Shown here: piece after piece, positions 8,544-17,248 of the stretch | How positions within the stretch are numbered: position 1 is the stretch's first letter | Layout of the letters: the number at the start of each line of letters is the position of its first letter | Source of the DNA: Pseudomonadota bacterium | GTDB taxonomy: Bacteria > Pseudomonadota > Gammaproteobacteria > Burkholderiales > Burkholderiaceae_C | Length of the DNA stretch: 64,000 nucleotides | Direction: 5' to 3' | NCBI GenBank assembly: GCA_023387335.1 | Contig: JAEWIF010000068.1 | Location: 1 to 64,000, forward strand | Notes under the pieces: generated by a model | What the model saw: only the letters and a program-made list of their open reading frames with translations | Databases searched by the model: none | Told to the model about the DNA's origin: nothing | Position numbers and translations under genes: made by a program

Positions 8544-9980
8544 ATGCGAACACGACCTACCCGCGCCTCGCTCGCATTCATCGCCTTCGCTTTTCCGCTG
8601 CTGATGACCGCCTGCGGCGGCGGTGGGGATGAGCCCACGCCGCCCCCGCCTCCTTCGGATGCACCCGCGCCCAACCCGGGCCCGGGCCCAAGCCCAGCAC
8701 CCGAGCCGGGGGCGACGCCCGCACCTACGCCGGCACCCACTCCAGCGCCCACTCCAGCGCCCACTCCAGCGCCCACCCCAGCGCCCACCCCAGCGCCCAC
8801 CCCAGCGCCTACCCCAGCGCCTACCCCAGCGCCCAGCGGTCCGTCCATCTTCCAGGCCGCGAGCATGGCATTGGGGCAACCGGATCTCGGCAGCGGCGCC
8901 GCGAATCAGGGGCAACCGACGAGCGCCACGGGCCTGGGTTCTCCCGCGGCGCTCGCGGCAATGCCGGGTGGAGGCCTGCTGGTCGCCGACAAGGCCAACA
9001 ACCGGGTCGTGTTCTTCGATTCGGTCCCGGGCGCCGTTTCCGGCCCCGCGGCGCACGCGGCGATCGGCCAGCTGAACCTGCTGGCGTCAAGCGCGGAGCT
9101 GACGCAGACGCGAATGAATGGCCCGTACGGAGTGGCGGTCGGTGCGGGCAGGATGGCCGTCGCCGACTCCGAGGCGAACCGCGTGCTGGTCTACACCGAG
9201 CTGCCCGTCGCGGGCATGCCGATGCCTGCGCCTGCGATCGTCATCGGCCAGCCGGATTTCACCTCCGCTCTCTCGGGCTGCGCGGGCAACCGCCTGGCTT
9301 TCCCGACCGCCGTGGCGATCACCCCGGCCGGCAAGCTGATCGTCGTGGACACGGGCAACCACCGCGTGCTCGTGTGGAACCGGGTGCCGGTCACAGACCC
9401 TGTCCCCTTGCCCGACCGGGTGCTGGGGCAGGGCAGCCTGGACCGGTGCGTGCGGAACAACAACGACCTGAACGGCGACGTGCCAGCCCGGGGCACCTTC
9501 TCGTTGCCCCAGGATGCCTGGAGCGACGACGAGCGACTGGTGATCGCGGACGCCGGCAACAACCGCGTCATGATCTGGCGGCACTTCCCGACAGCCCACT
9601 TGCAGGATGCCGACGTCGTGCTGGGCCACTCCGGCTTCACCACCGGCGCACCCAACGACGGCGCCCCCCTGCCATCGGCCGGCAGGCTGCACGACCCCGA
9701 AGGCGTGCATTCCGACGGCACGGCCCTGGCCGTCGCCGACTCGCTCAACAACCGCGTGCTGATCTGGAGGACGTTCCCGAGCAACAACGGCCAGGACGCG
9801 GATGTCGTGCTGGGCCACGCGGACTTCGCCACGAGCGCCACCAACGACGGCAACAACGATGGCGCGCCCGACGTGCCCACCGCGCAGGTCTTCAACTACC
9901 CGCTGCGCGTCCTGCTCACGCCCGATTCGCTGTTCGTCTCGGACCACGTCCACCATCGGGTGCTGAGATTCGCCCGTTGA
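8544..9980 (+). CDS. Lipoprotein with Pro-rich linker and NHL beta-propeller
   Basis: 478-aa predicted lipoprotein. The signal peptide ends in the lipobox LMTAC, lipid-anchored Cys at residue 24. A Gly run and a low-complexity linker follow, containing ten perfect TPAP units (about residues 58-97). The rest is six NHL-type repeats, each with an [AVS]D-x3-[NH]-x-RV core: ADKANNRVVFFDSVP, ADSEANRVLVYTELP, VDTGNHRVLVWNRVP, ADAGNNRVMIWRHFP, ADSLNNRVLIWRTFP, SDHVHHRVLRFA. Each core lies about 60-70 residues from the next, with a [VA][LI]G[QH] strand between, which suggests a six-bladed propeller held off the outer membrane by the linker. The ligand is unknown. The gene ends at a strong bidirectional terminator. 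Confidence 0.85.
   Translation: MRTRPTRASLAFIAFAFPLLMTACGGGGDEPTPPPPPSDAPAPNPGPGPSPAPEPGATPAPTPAPTPAPTPAPTPAPTPAPTPAPTPAPTPAPTPAPSGPSIFQAASMALGQPDLGSGAANQGQPTSATGLGSPAALAAMPGGGLLVADKANNRVVFFDSVPGAVSGPAAHAAIGQLNLLASSAELTQTRMNGPYGVAVGAGRMAVADSEANRVLVYTELPVAGMPMPAPAIVIGQPDFTSALSGCAGNRLAFPTAVAITPAGKLIVVDTGNHRVLVWNRVPVTDPVPLPDRVLGQGSLDRCVRNNNDLNGDVPARGTFSLPQDAWSDDERLVIADAGNNRVMIWRHFPTAHLQDADVVLGHSGFTTGAPNDGAPLPSAGRLHDPEGVHSDGTALAVADSLNNRVLIWRTFPSNNGQDADVVLGHADFATSATNDGNNDGAPDVPTAQVFNYPLRVLLTPDSLFVSDHVHHRVLRFAR
8715..8834 (+). repeat. Tandem repeat, 10 x 12 bp, encoding (TPAP)10
   Basis: Ten uninterrupted 12-base units, consensus ACYCCAGCGCCC, start at 8715, 8727 and so on to 8823. The first two units are diverged (ACGCCCGCACCT, ACGCCGGCACCC). 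The next three share a T at position 3 and the last five a C, so blocks of identical units suggest recent slippage or duplication. The array stays in frame inside the NHL lipoprotein gene and encodes its linker, so copy number changes would alter linker length without a frameshift. Confidence 0.95.
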
Positions 9981-9995
9981 AATCTCGCGTGCCCC

Positions 9996-10031
9996 AATGA
10001 AAAAGAGCCGCATCGAGCGGCTCTTTTCATT
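9996..10031. terminator. Bidirectional intrinsic terminator
   Basis: Long inverted repeat: the left arm AATGAAAAAGAGCCGC (9996-10011) pairs with GCGGCTCTTTTCATT (10017-10031) around a five-base loop. The GC core is flanked by an A-run on one side and a T-run on the other, so it can stop transcription from both the NHL lipoprotein gene and pyrE, which converge here. Confidence 0.9.
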
Positions 10032-10712
10032 TCACTCCACCCCATACCGCTCCCGATACGCCAGCACCTTCGCGTAGTGCTCGCCCAGCTCGCCGGTACC
10101 CTGCACCTGCAGGTACGCCAGCAGGTCCGCCAGCTTGGCGATCGCGCAGACCTGCAGGCCCAGCTGGTTCTTCACGTACTGCACCGCGCTGTGGTCCACG
10201 TCGCGGCCGTCCTCGGTGGCTTTCTCCTGGCGATCGAGCGCGATGGCCACGGCATGCGGCGTGGCACCGGCGGCGCGGATCAGCGCGATCGATTCGCGCG
10301 CCGCGGTGCCCGCCGACATCACGTCGTCGATGATCAGCACGCGGCCCTTGACGGGCGCGCCGACCAGGTGGCCGCCCTCGCCGTGGTCCTTGGCCTCCTT
10401 GCGGTTGTACGCGTACGGCACGTTGCGGCCGGCGCGCGCGAGTTCGATGGCCACCGCCGCCGCCAGCGGGATGCCCTTGTAGGCCGGCCCGAACAGCATG
10501 TCGAACTCGATGGCCGAGGCGAGGATGCGGCGTGCATAGAATTGCGCGAGCCGGCCGAGCTTGGCGCCGTCGTCGAACAGGCCGGCGTTGAAGAAGTAGG
10601 GCGAGAGGCGACCCGCCTTGGTCTTGAATTCGCCGAACCGCAGCACCCCCGATTCCACCGAGAACTGAACGAAGTCCTGGGCCAGGGCATCCTGGCCGAG
10701 CGCTGCCGACAT
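10032..10712 (-). CDS. pyrE: Orotate phosphoribosyltransferase
   Basis: Converts orotate and PRPP to orotidine monophosphate in de novo pyrimidine synthesis. The 226-aa product has the type I PRTase fold: FDMLFGPAYKGIPLAAAVA holds the flexible-loop approach, and the PRPP-binding signature is VLIIDDVMSAGTA. The start at 10712 (MSAALGQDALAQDF) is preceded by AAGGAA at good distance; longer in-frame starts lack this. The stop abuts the bidirectional terminator. The start codon shares bases with the divergent xthA start (CATG). Confidence 0.96.
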   Translation of the reverse strand: MSAALGQDALAQDFVQFSVESGVLRFGEFKTKAGRLSPYFFNAGLFDDGAKLGRLAQFYARRILASAIEFDMLFGPAYKGIPLAAAVAIELARAGRNVPYAYNRKEAKDHGEGGHLVGAPVKGRVLIIDDVMSAGTAARESIALIRAAGATPHAVAIALDRQEKATEDGRDVDHSAVQYVKNQLGLQVCAIAKLADLLAYLQVQGTGELGEHYAKVLAYRERYGVE

Positions 10713-11514
10713 GGGAAATTCCTTGTTCAAACTGACCAGCCTCAACCTGAACGGCATCCGTTCGGCCGCCAGCAAGGGCGTGGAGGCATGGCTTGCGAAA
10801 GCCAATCCGGATTGTATTTGCGTGCAGGAGGTCAAGGCCCAGGCCGACGACGTCGCCGGCCGCTTCGACCACCTCGCCGGCCTGAAGGGCCACTTCCACT
10901 TCGCCGAGAAGAAGGGCTACTCGGGCGTGGGCGTGTACAGCCGCCACGAACCCACCGACGTGGTCGTGGGCTACGGCTCGCAGGAGTTCGACGCCGAGGG
11001 CCGCTACGTCGAGCTTCGCTTCGACACGCCTGTGCGCAGGTTCTCCATCATCAGCGCGTATTTCCCCAGCGGCTCTTCGGGCGAGGAACGCCAGCAGGCC
11101 AAGTTCCGCTTCCTCGACGAGTTCGAACCGCACCTGGCGCGCCTGAAGGGCGAGCGCGAGTTCGTGCTTTGCGGCGACGTGAACATCGCGCACAAGGAGC
11201 AGGACCTGAAGAACTGGCGCAGCAACCGCAAGAACAGCGGCTTCCTGCCCGAGGAGCGCGAGTGGATGACGCGCCTTCTTTCCGAGCACCGCATCGTCGA
11301 CGTGTACCGCCACCTCAAGCCCGACACCACCGAGGAGTGCTACACATGGTGGAGCAACCGCGGCCAGGCCTACGCCAACAACGTGGGATGGCGGCTCGAC
11401 TACCACCTGGCCACGCCCGCCGTCGCGCCGCTGGCGCGCACCGAGGCGATCTACAAGGCGGAGAAGTTCTCCGACCACGCGCCGATCACGGTGGAGTACG
11501 AGCTCGGGATGTGA
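10711..11514 (+). CDS. xthA: Exodeoxyribonuclease III family
   Basis: Apurinic/apyrimidinic endonuclease and 3' exonuclease of base-excision repair, Mg-dependent EEP fold. Family motifs in order: SLNLNGIRSA near the N-terminus, CVQEVKAQ (metal-binding Glu), CGDVNIAHKEQDLKNW, GWRLDYHLAT and SDHAPITVEYEL. The ATG at 10711 gives 267 aa. A TTG at 10723 would give MFKLTSLNLNG, which looks more like the family N-terminus, so the true start may be 12 bases later. No clear Shine-Dalgarno decides. The gene is divergent from pyrE with start codons overlapping, and its end overlaps the convergent methyltransferase gene by 29 bases. Confidence 0.93.
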   Translation: MGNSLFKLTSLNLNGIRSAASKGVEAWLAKANPDCICVQEVKAQADDVAGRFDHLAGLKGHFHFAEKKGYSGVGVYSRHEPTDVVVGYGSQEFDAEGRYVELRFDTPVRRFSIISAYFPSGSSGEERQQAKFRFLDEFEPHLARLKGEREFVLCGDVNIAHKEQDLKNWRSNRKNSGFLPEEREWMTRLLSEHRIVDVYRHLKPDTTEECYTWWSNRGQAYANNVGWRLDYHLATPAVAPLARTEAIYKAEKFSDHAPITVEYELGM

Positions 11515-12301
11515 TCGCCTGCACCACCAGGGCCTGGCCATAGCCCTGGTACGGATCGCCACCTTGCGCGGCGAGGGCGCGCGCGACCCGCACGACCATG
11601 TCGTCGAGCGCCACGCCCCTGGCCGCGATCAGCGCGCCGCGCGGCGTGCCGCGGATCTGGCCTGATGCCATGCGGGCGGGGTCGGCGTCGCGGATCGCGA
11701 TGCGGCGCGTTTCGATCTTCCTCTCGTCGAAGCCGGCCTCCGCCAGCAAGCGATCGAGCGCGGCCCCATCGGCCAGCTCGTACGGCGTGCGGAACTTCAT
11801 CTCCGGATCGCCGGGGAACATCGACTCGATGAGCTGCGCGAAGACCAGCGCATGCGGGTTGTCCTCGATGCGATCCCACGCGGTCAGCAGCAGCCGCCCG
11901 CCCGGGCGCAGCACGCGGCGCCACTCGCGCAGGGCGGCGGCGCGATCGGGCAGGAACATCAGGCCGAAGCCGCAGGCGAGCGCGTCGAACGATGCGTCGT
12001 CGAACGGCAGCCGCAACGCGTCGGCCTCGCGCCATTCGATCGCCTCGCCCTGCAGTTGCTCACGCGCGTACGCCAGCATCGCGGGGCTGAGGTCGGTGGC
12101 CACCAGGCGCGCGCCGGGCGCCATCCGCCCCCGCAGGGCCCGCGTCACGAGGCCGGTGCCGCAGGCCAGCTCCAGCACGTCGCCGCCGAACCCTTGCGGC
12201 AGGCAGCCCGCCAGTTCCTGCGCGAAAGGCCCGAAGGTGTAGGGCCCGATCTCCTCGTCGTAGGAACGTGGTCCGGTGAAGCCCTGGGACGGGTTCGGCA
12301 T
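11486..12301 (-). CDS. Class I SAM-dependent methyltransferase
   Basis: 271-aa cytoplasmic protein with the Rossmann SAM-binding motif I VLELACGTGLVTRAL near residue 43, an acidic motif II (VATDLSPAMLAYAREQL) and a motif III-like ADALRLPFDDASFDALAC, i.e. the Methyltransf_11/UbiE-like fold. The substrate cannot be read from sequence. It starts 10 bases downstream of pldA on the same strand, so both may be on one transcript, and its 3' end overlaps xthA by 29 bases antiparallel. Confidence 0.85.
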   Translation of the reverse strand: MPNPSQGFTGPRSYDEEIGPYTFGPFAQELAGCLPQGFGGDVLELACGTGLVTRALRGRMAPGARLVATDLSPAMLAYAREQLQGEAIEWREADALRLPFDDASFDALACGFGLMFLPDRAAALREWRRVLRPGGRLLLTAWDRIEDNPHALVFAQLIESMFPGDPEMKFRTPYELADGAALDRLLAEAGFDERKIETRRIAIRDADPARMASGQIRGTPRGALIAARGVALDDMVVRVARALAAQGGDPYQGYGQALVVQAITSRARTPP

Positions 12302-12311
12302 GGCAGCTCCC

Positions 12312-13487
12312 TCACCAGTCGACCAGGCTCAGCCCGACGCTGAGCATCACGCGCCGACGGTTGTAGTCGAGCAGGCTGTCGCCGTAGCCCGCGAACAGCT
12401 GCGTGTGCAGCTGCAGGCCGCCGGGCAGGCCGGTGTCCTTGTCGATCAGGCTGCGGAACCACTCGACCCGGATGGAGCCGCGGCCCTCGCTGCGCAGCGT
12501 GTGCCGCGTGGTCACCGCCCACAGGTTGCCGCCGCCGGCCTGGTACTCGGCGCGCAACTCGCCGCGGCCGATGTAGTTGGTGATGCCCGGGTTGTCGTCG
12601 TCGCCGCCCTCGGGCAGGCGCTTCCACAGCCGCGCGTGCAGTTGCCACGGACCTTTCTCGGCGCCCAGCATCAGCGCCGCGCGGTTCCAGCTGCGCGACA
12701 GCGGCAGCGACTGGCCGTTGGAGTGGTGCGTGACCTGCAGGCCCGTATAGCGCAGCCGCCACTGGCCCGGCATCGCCGACTGCAGCGGCGCGATGTAGAC
12801 GACCTCCGGCTCGTGGTCGGTGCTTCGGAACGGCCGGGACAGCGTGGGCGTGAACAGCTGCCAGTACGACTGCTGCGAATAGCCGAACCACAGCGAGTCG
12901 GTCTTGTCCGGCGTGTCGACCAGCAGCGCCTTGGCGACCTTGGTGCGCACCGACAGCTGCAGCCGCAGCTCGTTCTTGCGGTAGTCCTGCGGCGTGGCCG
13001 CGTCGTTCAGCGGGTTGCCCGACGTGGGCTGGCGGTTCACCGTGTTGGCGAACACCAGGCCCAGGCTGATCGGCCGGTAGCCGCGCAGGCCGAACGTGCC
13101 GCAATCGGCGCCCGGCTCCAGTTCCCAGAAGCGCGACATGTCGGAGTAGCGCGGATCGCGGCAGCCTTCGGTGCGCGTCAGGCGCATGCCCAGGCGCGTG
13201 CCGGGCGCGGAGACGACGGGTGGCTCCGTGGGGGGTGCGGCCGCGGCCGTGGGCGCCGGCGCGGTCTCAGGCAGCGGCGCCGGCGCGGGAGGCGTCGTGG
13301 ACGCGGCCGCGGCGGGCACCTCGGAGGGAGGCGTGCGCTGTGCCTCGGCCCAGCGATCGAAGCAGGCCAGACGTTGGGCGGAGTCGTTGTGCAGGGTGCA
13401 GGCCTGCCAGGCTTCTTGCGCTTGCGCGGCGCCGGCGGCCATCAGGAGCCCGGCGAAAGCCACCGGGCCGGTGAGAGGTTTCGGCAT
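12312..13487 (-). CDS. pldA: Outer membrane phospholipase A1 (OMPLA)
   Basis: Integral outer-membrane acyl hydrolase of phospholipids, active as a Ca-bound dimer when lipid asymmetry is lost. The 391-aa protein has a signal peptide (residues 1 to about 23, AAGAAQAQ), an Ala/Pro-rich spacer, then the PldA domain. The catalytic segment YTGLQVTHHSNGQSLPLSRS carries the active His and Ser (HxSNGQ) and is followed by the Asn in SWNRA. Alternating beta strands continue to the C-terminus SVGLSLVDW, with a terminal aromatic as usual for outer-membrane barrels. It is somewhat longer than the enterobacterial enzyme because of the Pro-rich spacer. Confidence 0.92.
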   Translation of the reverse strand: MPKPLTGPVAFAGLLMAAGAAQAQEAWQACTLHNDSAQRLACFDRWAEAQRTPPSEVPAAAASTTPPAPAPLPETAPAPTAAAAPPTEPPVVSAPGTRLGMRLTRTEGCRDPRYSDMSRFWELEPGADCGTFGLRGYRPISLGLVFANTVNRQPTSGNPLNDAATPQDYRKNELRLQLSVRTKVAKALLVDTPDKTDSLWFGYSQQSYWQLFTPTLSRPFRSTDHEPEVVYIAPLQSAMPGQWRLRYTGLQVTHHSNGQSLPLSRSWNRAALMLGAEKGPWQLHARLWKRLPEGGDDDNPGITNYIGRGELRAEYQAGGGNLWAVTTRHTLRSEGRGSIRVEWFRSLIDKDTGLPGGLQLHTQLFAGYGDSLLDYNRRRVMLSVGLSLVDW

Positions 13488-13498
13488 CCGCCGATGCT

Positions 13499-13519
13499 AG
13501 CCCGGCCGCAGGCCGGGCT
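13499..13519 (-). other. Perfect GC hairpin between two genes
   Basis: AGCCCGGCC-GCA-GGCCGGGCT, a 9-bp perfect stem with a 3-base loop, lies downstream of the small secreted-protein gene and just upstream of pldA. No T-run follows on either strand. It may act as a rho-assisted stop or mRNA 3' stabiliser. Confidence 0.4.
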
Positions 13520-13543
13520 CGGCACGACAGGTGAATCAAGATG

Positions 13544-13942
13544 TCAGGGCAGCTTGCGCAGCACGAACGGCGCGATGCCGTCCCATCCGCCTTCGCGGCG
13601 GCCGCGGATCTCCTTGCCGCAGGAGCCTTCGACCACGTCGCCCAGCCAGGTGGCGGTGATCCGCTGGCCGTCGGCCGATTCCTCCAGCGTGAACTCGCCG
13701 TCCTCCAGGTCCGCGGCCACGCGGGAGCGCGAGCCGTCGCGGTTGATCTCGCCCGAGAGGCTTTGCGCGTACTCGCGGTGCGGCTCCAGCAGCAGCGTGG
13801 CGCCCTGCCGCGCCTGGCCGGCCAGCTCGGCGCGCCAGAGGCCCACCAGTTGCCGCGGCTTGACCTCGGCGGCCTTGGGGCAGTCGGCCGCGGCCGGCAG
13901 CGACACGGCCAGCAGCAGCGTCGCGAATGGCAACAGCCTCAA
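13544..13942 (-). CDS. Small secreted protein, function unknown
   Basis: 132-aa protein beginning with an unusual TTG at 13942 that overlaps the rep stop codon (TTGA junction), so it is probably translated by coupling to rep. It has a clean signal peptide (RLLPFATLLLAVSLPAAA, cleavage before the Asp-Cys at about 20). The mature part is about 110 residues with beta-rich stretches: LVGLWRAELAG, ATLLLEPHREYAQSLSGEIN, EFTLEESADGQRITATWLG. Two cysteines (about residues 20 and 108) could form a disulfide in the periplasm. I do not recognise the family. The TTG start is chosen because the signal peptide begins there. Confidence 0.7.
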   Translation of the reverse strand: MRLLPFATLLLAVSLPAAADCPKAAEVKPRQLVGLWRAELAGQARQGATLLLEPHREYAQSLSGEINRDGSRSRVAADLEDGEFTLEESADGQRITATWLGDVVEGSCGKEIRGRREGGWDGIAPFVLRKLP

Positions 13943-16008
13943 GGCGTCCCCGCCGCCGCGGCCGCCGAAGCCGCGCTCTTCTTCGCGAACTCCGCCCGCA
14001 ATGCCTTGAGCTTCTCGCGCGGGTCTTCCTTCACCGTGGCCTTGTCCAGCGCCATCTCGGCGATGAAGCGGCTCGGGATGCCCTGCACGATCTCGCGGCC
14101 CTTCTTGCGCCGCTTGGTCCAGCTGACCGCCAGCGACCGCTGCGCGCGCGTGATGCCCACGTACATCAGCCGGCGTTCCTCCTGCAGGCGCTGCAGGATG
14201 CCTTCGTTGGCCTGGCCCTTCTGGCCGTCGTCGTCGTCCAGCTTGAAAGGCAGCAGGCCCTCGTTGCAGCCGACCAGCATCACGTGCGGCCACTCCAGGC
14301 CCTTGGACGCGTGCAGCGTCGAGAGCGTCACCACGTTCTGGTCCTGCTCGCGCTCGCTGATGGTGGACAGGAGCGCGATGGTCTGCGCGACTTCCAGCAG
14401 GCTCTTCTTCTCGCTGGCGACGGACACGCCGGCCGCGTCGTCGATCTTCCCGCCGCAGCGCTGCGCCATCCAGTCGCAGAACTCCATGACGTTGGTCCAG
14501 CGCGAAGCCGCGACCTTCTCGCTGTCCTCGCTGTCGTACAGGTGCTTCTCGTAGTCGATGTCCTTGAGCCACTCGGTGAGGAACGCGCGCGCGTCCTCCG
14601 CGCCTTCCGTGCGGCGCGCGCGGAACTCCAGGTCGTTCACGTAGCGACCGAACTCGTGAAGGCTGCCCACCGCCTTGGCCGGCAACACCGAGCCGAGCGA
14701 CGAGGAGAACAGCGCCTCGAACAGCGACAGCTTGTACTTGCTGGCGAAGATGCCCAGGTTCCCCAGCGTGGTGTGGCCGATGCCGCGCTTGGGCGTGGTG
14801 ATCGAGCGCAGGAACGCGGGATCGTCGTCGTTGTTGACCCAGAGGCGCAGCCAGGCGCACAGGTCGCGGATCTCGGCGCGGTCGAAGAAGCTCTGGCCGC
14901 CCGAGACCTTGTAGGGGATCTGCGCCTTGCGCAGCGCCTTCTCGAAGATGCGCGCCTGGTGGTTGGCGCGGTAGAGCACGGCGAAGTCCTTCCAGTCCTT
15001 GCCCATGCCGTTGGCGCGGATCGACTGCATGCGCGCGACCGCGCGCTCGGCCTCGTGCTCCTCGTTGTCGCAATCGACCACGCGCACCGGTTCGCCTTCG
15101 CCGAGTTCCGAGAACAGCGTCTTGGGAAAGAGCTTGGGGTTGGGCTGGATGACGTTGTTGGCCGCGCGCAGGATGGCGCTGGTGGAGCGGTAGTTCTGCT
15201 CCAGCTTGATCACCTTCAGCTGCGGGTAGTCCTGCGGCAGGCGCTTCAGGTTGTCCAGCGTGGCGCCGCGCCAGCCGTAGATCGACTGGTCGTCGTCGCC
15301 CACCGCGGTGAAGCGGCCGCGCTCGCCCACCATCAGCTTGAGCAGCTCGTACTGGGTGGCGTTGGTGTCCTGGTATTCGTCGACCAGCACATGGCCCAGG
15401 TTCTGCTGCCACTTCTCGCGCACCTGCGCGTGGTCGCGCAGCAGCTTGAGCGGCAGGCCGATCAGGTCGTCGAAGTCGACGCTCTGGTAGGCGGTCAGGC
15501 GCTCCTCGTAGCGCGCCATGATGGTGGCGATGATGCGCTCGTTGTCGTCCTTGGCCTGGGCCAGCGCCTGCGCGGCGTTCAGGCCCATGTTCTTCCACAG
15601 GCTGATGGTCCACTGCCACTGGCGCGCGGTGGCGGCGTCGGTGGTGCCGCCGGCGTCCTTCAGGATCGAGGTGACGTCGTCGCTGTCCAGGATGGAGAAC
15701 TGGGCCTTGAGGCCCAGCACCTCGCCGTCCTGGCGCAGCAGGCGCACGCCCAGCGCGTGGAAGGTGCAGATCACCACCTCCTTGGCCTCGCGCCCGATCA
15801 GGCCCTTGGCCCGCTCGCGCATCTCCGCCGCGGCCTTGTTGGTGAAGGTGATGGCCAGGATGCGCTTGGCCGCGATGCCGGTCTGGATGAGCCGCGCGAT
15901 CTTGTGGGTGATCACGCGCGTCTTGCCCGAGCCGGCGCCGGCCAGCACGAGGCAGGGCCCCTGCATGTAGTTCACAGCTTCCTGCTGCGCGAAGTTCAGG
16001 CCGGACAT
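13939..16008 (-). CDS. rep: ATP-dependent DNA helicase Rep (UvrD/Rep superfamily 1)
   Basis: 689-aa 3'-5' helicase that clears protein roadblocks and restarts replication forks. Superfamily 1 motifs appear in order: Q-motif region GLNFAQQEAVNYM; Walker A AGAGSGKT (residues 23-30); Ia ITFTNKAAAEM; Walker B VDEYQDTN; III GDDDQSIYGWRGA; IV LEQNYRST; V STLHASKGLEWPHV; VI RRLMYVGITRAQ. The wording GPCLVLAGAGSGKTRVITHKI matches Rep more than UvrD. The start at 16008 gives the family N-terminus MSGLNF; the in-frame 16128 start adds 40 low-complexity residues and is rejected. Confidence 0.93.
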   Translation of the reverse strand: MSGLNFAQQEAVNYMQGPCLVLAGAGSGKTRVITHKIARLIQTGIAAKRILAITFTNKAAAEMRERAKGLIGREAKEVVICTFHALGVRLLRQDGEVLGLKAQFSILDSDDVTSILKDAGGTTDAATARQWQWTISLWKNMGLNAAQALAQAKDDNERIIATIMARYEERLTAYQSVDFDDLIGLPLKLLRDHAQVREKWQQNLGHVLVDEYQDTNATQYELLKLMVGERGRFTAVGDDDQSIYGWRGATLDNLKRLPQDYPQLKVIKLEQNYRSTSAILRAANNVIQPNPKLFPKTLFSELGEGEPVRVVDCDNEEHEAERAVARMQSIRANGMGKDWKDFAVLYRANHQARIFEKALRKAQIPYKVSGGQSFFDRAEIRDLCAWLRLWVNNDDDPAFLRSITTPKRGIGHTTLGNLGIFASKYKLSLFEALFSSSLGSVLPAKAVGSLHEFGRYVNDLEFRARRTEGAEDARAFLTEWLKDIDYEKHLYDSEDSEKVAASRWTNVMEFCDWMAQRCGGKIDDAAGVSVASEKKSLLEVAQTIALLSTISEREQDQNVVTLSTLHASKGLEWPHVMLVGCNEGLLPFKLDDDDGQKGQANEGILQRLQEERRLMYVGITRAQRSLAVSWTKRRKKGREIVQGIPSRFIAEMALDKATVKEDPREKLKALRAEFAKKSAASAAAAAGTP

Positions 16009-16136
16009 CGAGGTGAGCTGTTCGAGAGGCGGCCGATGATACCGGCCGGGCTCGGGCGGCCCCGGCGCCCCCCGGGCATATTGCATGCGCGGGCGGCTAA
16101 AACGCATCGCGTCCGGCTGACGCGACAATTCAGCCC

Positions 16137-17102
16137 GTGCTCGAGATCCTGCGCGTCACCTACCCCTTCTTCGCCCTGGTCCTGTGCGGCTACGTCGCCG
16201 CCCGCCGGCGCCTGCTGCCGATGGAAGCGATCGGCGGACTGAACACCTTCGTGCTCTTCTTCGCGCTGCCCTGCATGCTCTACCGCTTCGGCGCGGGCAC
16301 GCCTTTGCATCAGATGCTCGACCCCGCCGCATTCGGTGTGTATCTGATATGCGCGCTGCTGATGGTCGCGGGCACGGTGTACCTCAGCATGAACGCCCGC
16401 ATCCGCTGGAACGACGCGGCCTTCGGCGCACTCGTGGCCGCTTTCCCCAACACCGGCTTCATGGGCGTGCCGCTGCTGGTGGCGCTGCTGGGCGCGCAGG
16501 CGGCCGGCCCGGCCATCCTGACCATCCTGGTCGACCTGGTGATCACCAGCTCGCTGTGCATCGCGCTGTCGCGCCTGGACAGCGCCGACGAGCACGGCGC
16601 GGCCGAGGCGGCCCGCAAGGCGCTCAAGGGCGTGGCCGCCAATCCGATGCCGTGGGCGATCGCGCTGGGCGCGCTGTCGTCCGGTTTGGGCATCAAGCCG
16701 CTCCAGCCCGTGATGGACACCATCGGCCTGATGGCCGACGCCGCCTCGCCCGTGGCCCTGTTCACCATCGGGGCCGTGCTGGCCCGCTCGCAGCGGGTGG
16801 CGGCCGCGGAAGAGCATGAGCCGCTGCCGGCGCGCGACTTCGTGCCGGTCGCGGTCGCCAAGCTGCTGGTGCATCCGGTGCTGGTGCTGGCGGCGGGCAG
16901 TGCCGCCATCGCGCTGGGACTGCCGCTCGACCGCTTCGCGCTGACCGTGATGGTGCTGGTGGCCGCCCTGCCCAGCGCGAGCAACGTGTCGCTGCTGGCC
17001 GAGCGCTTCGGCGCCGACAACGGGCGAATCGCCCGCATCATCCTGCTGACCACGGTCGCCGCCTTCCTCAGCTTTTCCGCGGCTGTCGCACTGTTGAGGT
17101 AG
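16137..17102 (+). CDS. AEC family transporter (auxin efflux carrier-like)
   Basis: 321-aa inner-membrane protein of the AEC/membrane transport fold: about ten hydrophobic segments in two five-helix halves around a polar middle at about residues 140-175, with the family-typical FPNTGFMGVPLL in the first half and ALPSASNVSLLAERFG in the second. Relatives export or import small organic acids or amino acids; the substrate here is unknown. Translation starts at a GTG (16137). The gene is divergent from rep with 128 bases between. Confidence 0.85.
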   Translation: MLEILRVTYPFFALVLCGYVAARRRLLPMEAIGGLNTFVLFFALPCMLYRFGAGTPLHQMLDPAAFGVYLICALLMVAGTVYLSMNARIRWNDAAFGALVAAFPNTGFMGVPLLVALLGAQAAGPAILTILVDLVITSSLCIALSRLDSADEHGAAEAARKALKGVAANPMPWAIALGALSSGLGIKPLQPVMDTIGLMADAASPVALFTIGAVLARSQRVAAAEEHEPLPARDFVPVAVAKLLVHPVLVLAAGSAAIALGLPLDRFALTVMVLVAALPSASNVSLLAERFGADNGRIARIILLTTVAAFLSFSAAVALLR

Positions 17103-17248
17103 CCCACGCGGCCTGCGCGTGGCCGACGCTTTCTGTGGGAGCCGTCCTACACACGGCCCGGAAGGCCTCTGGCATGCTGCTCCGCGGTCACGCACGGGCG
17201 CGCGGCCGCCTCATCCTTTTTCTTCTTCCCACCCCCGACGATTCCCTG

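Noticed and set aside
8715..8834. Regular 12-base repeats that could be mistaken for a CRISPR or satellite array
   Set aside because: Units are contiguous without spacers, in frame and encode TPAP in a lipoprotein.
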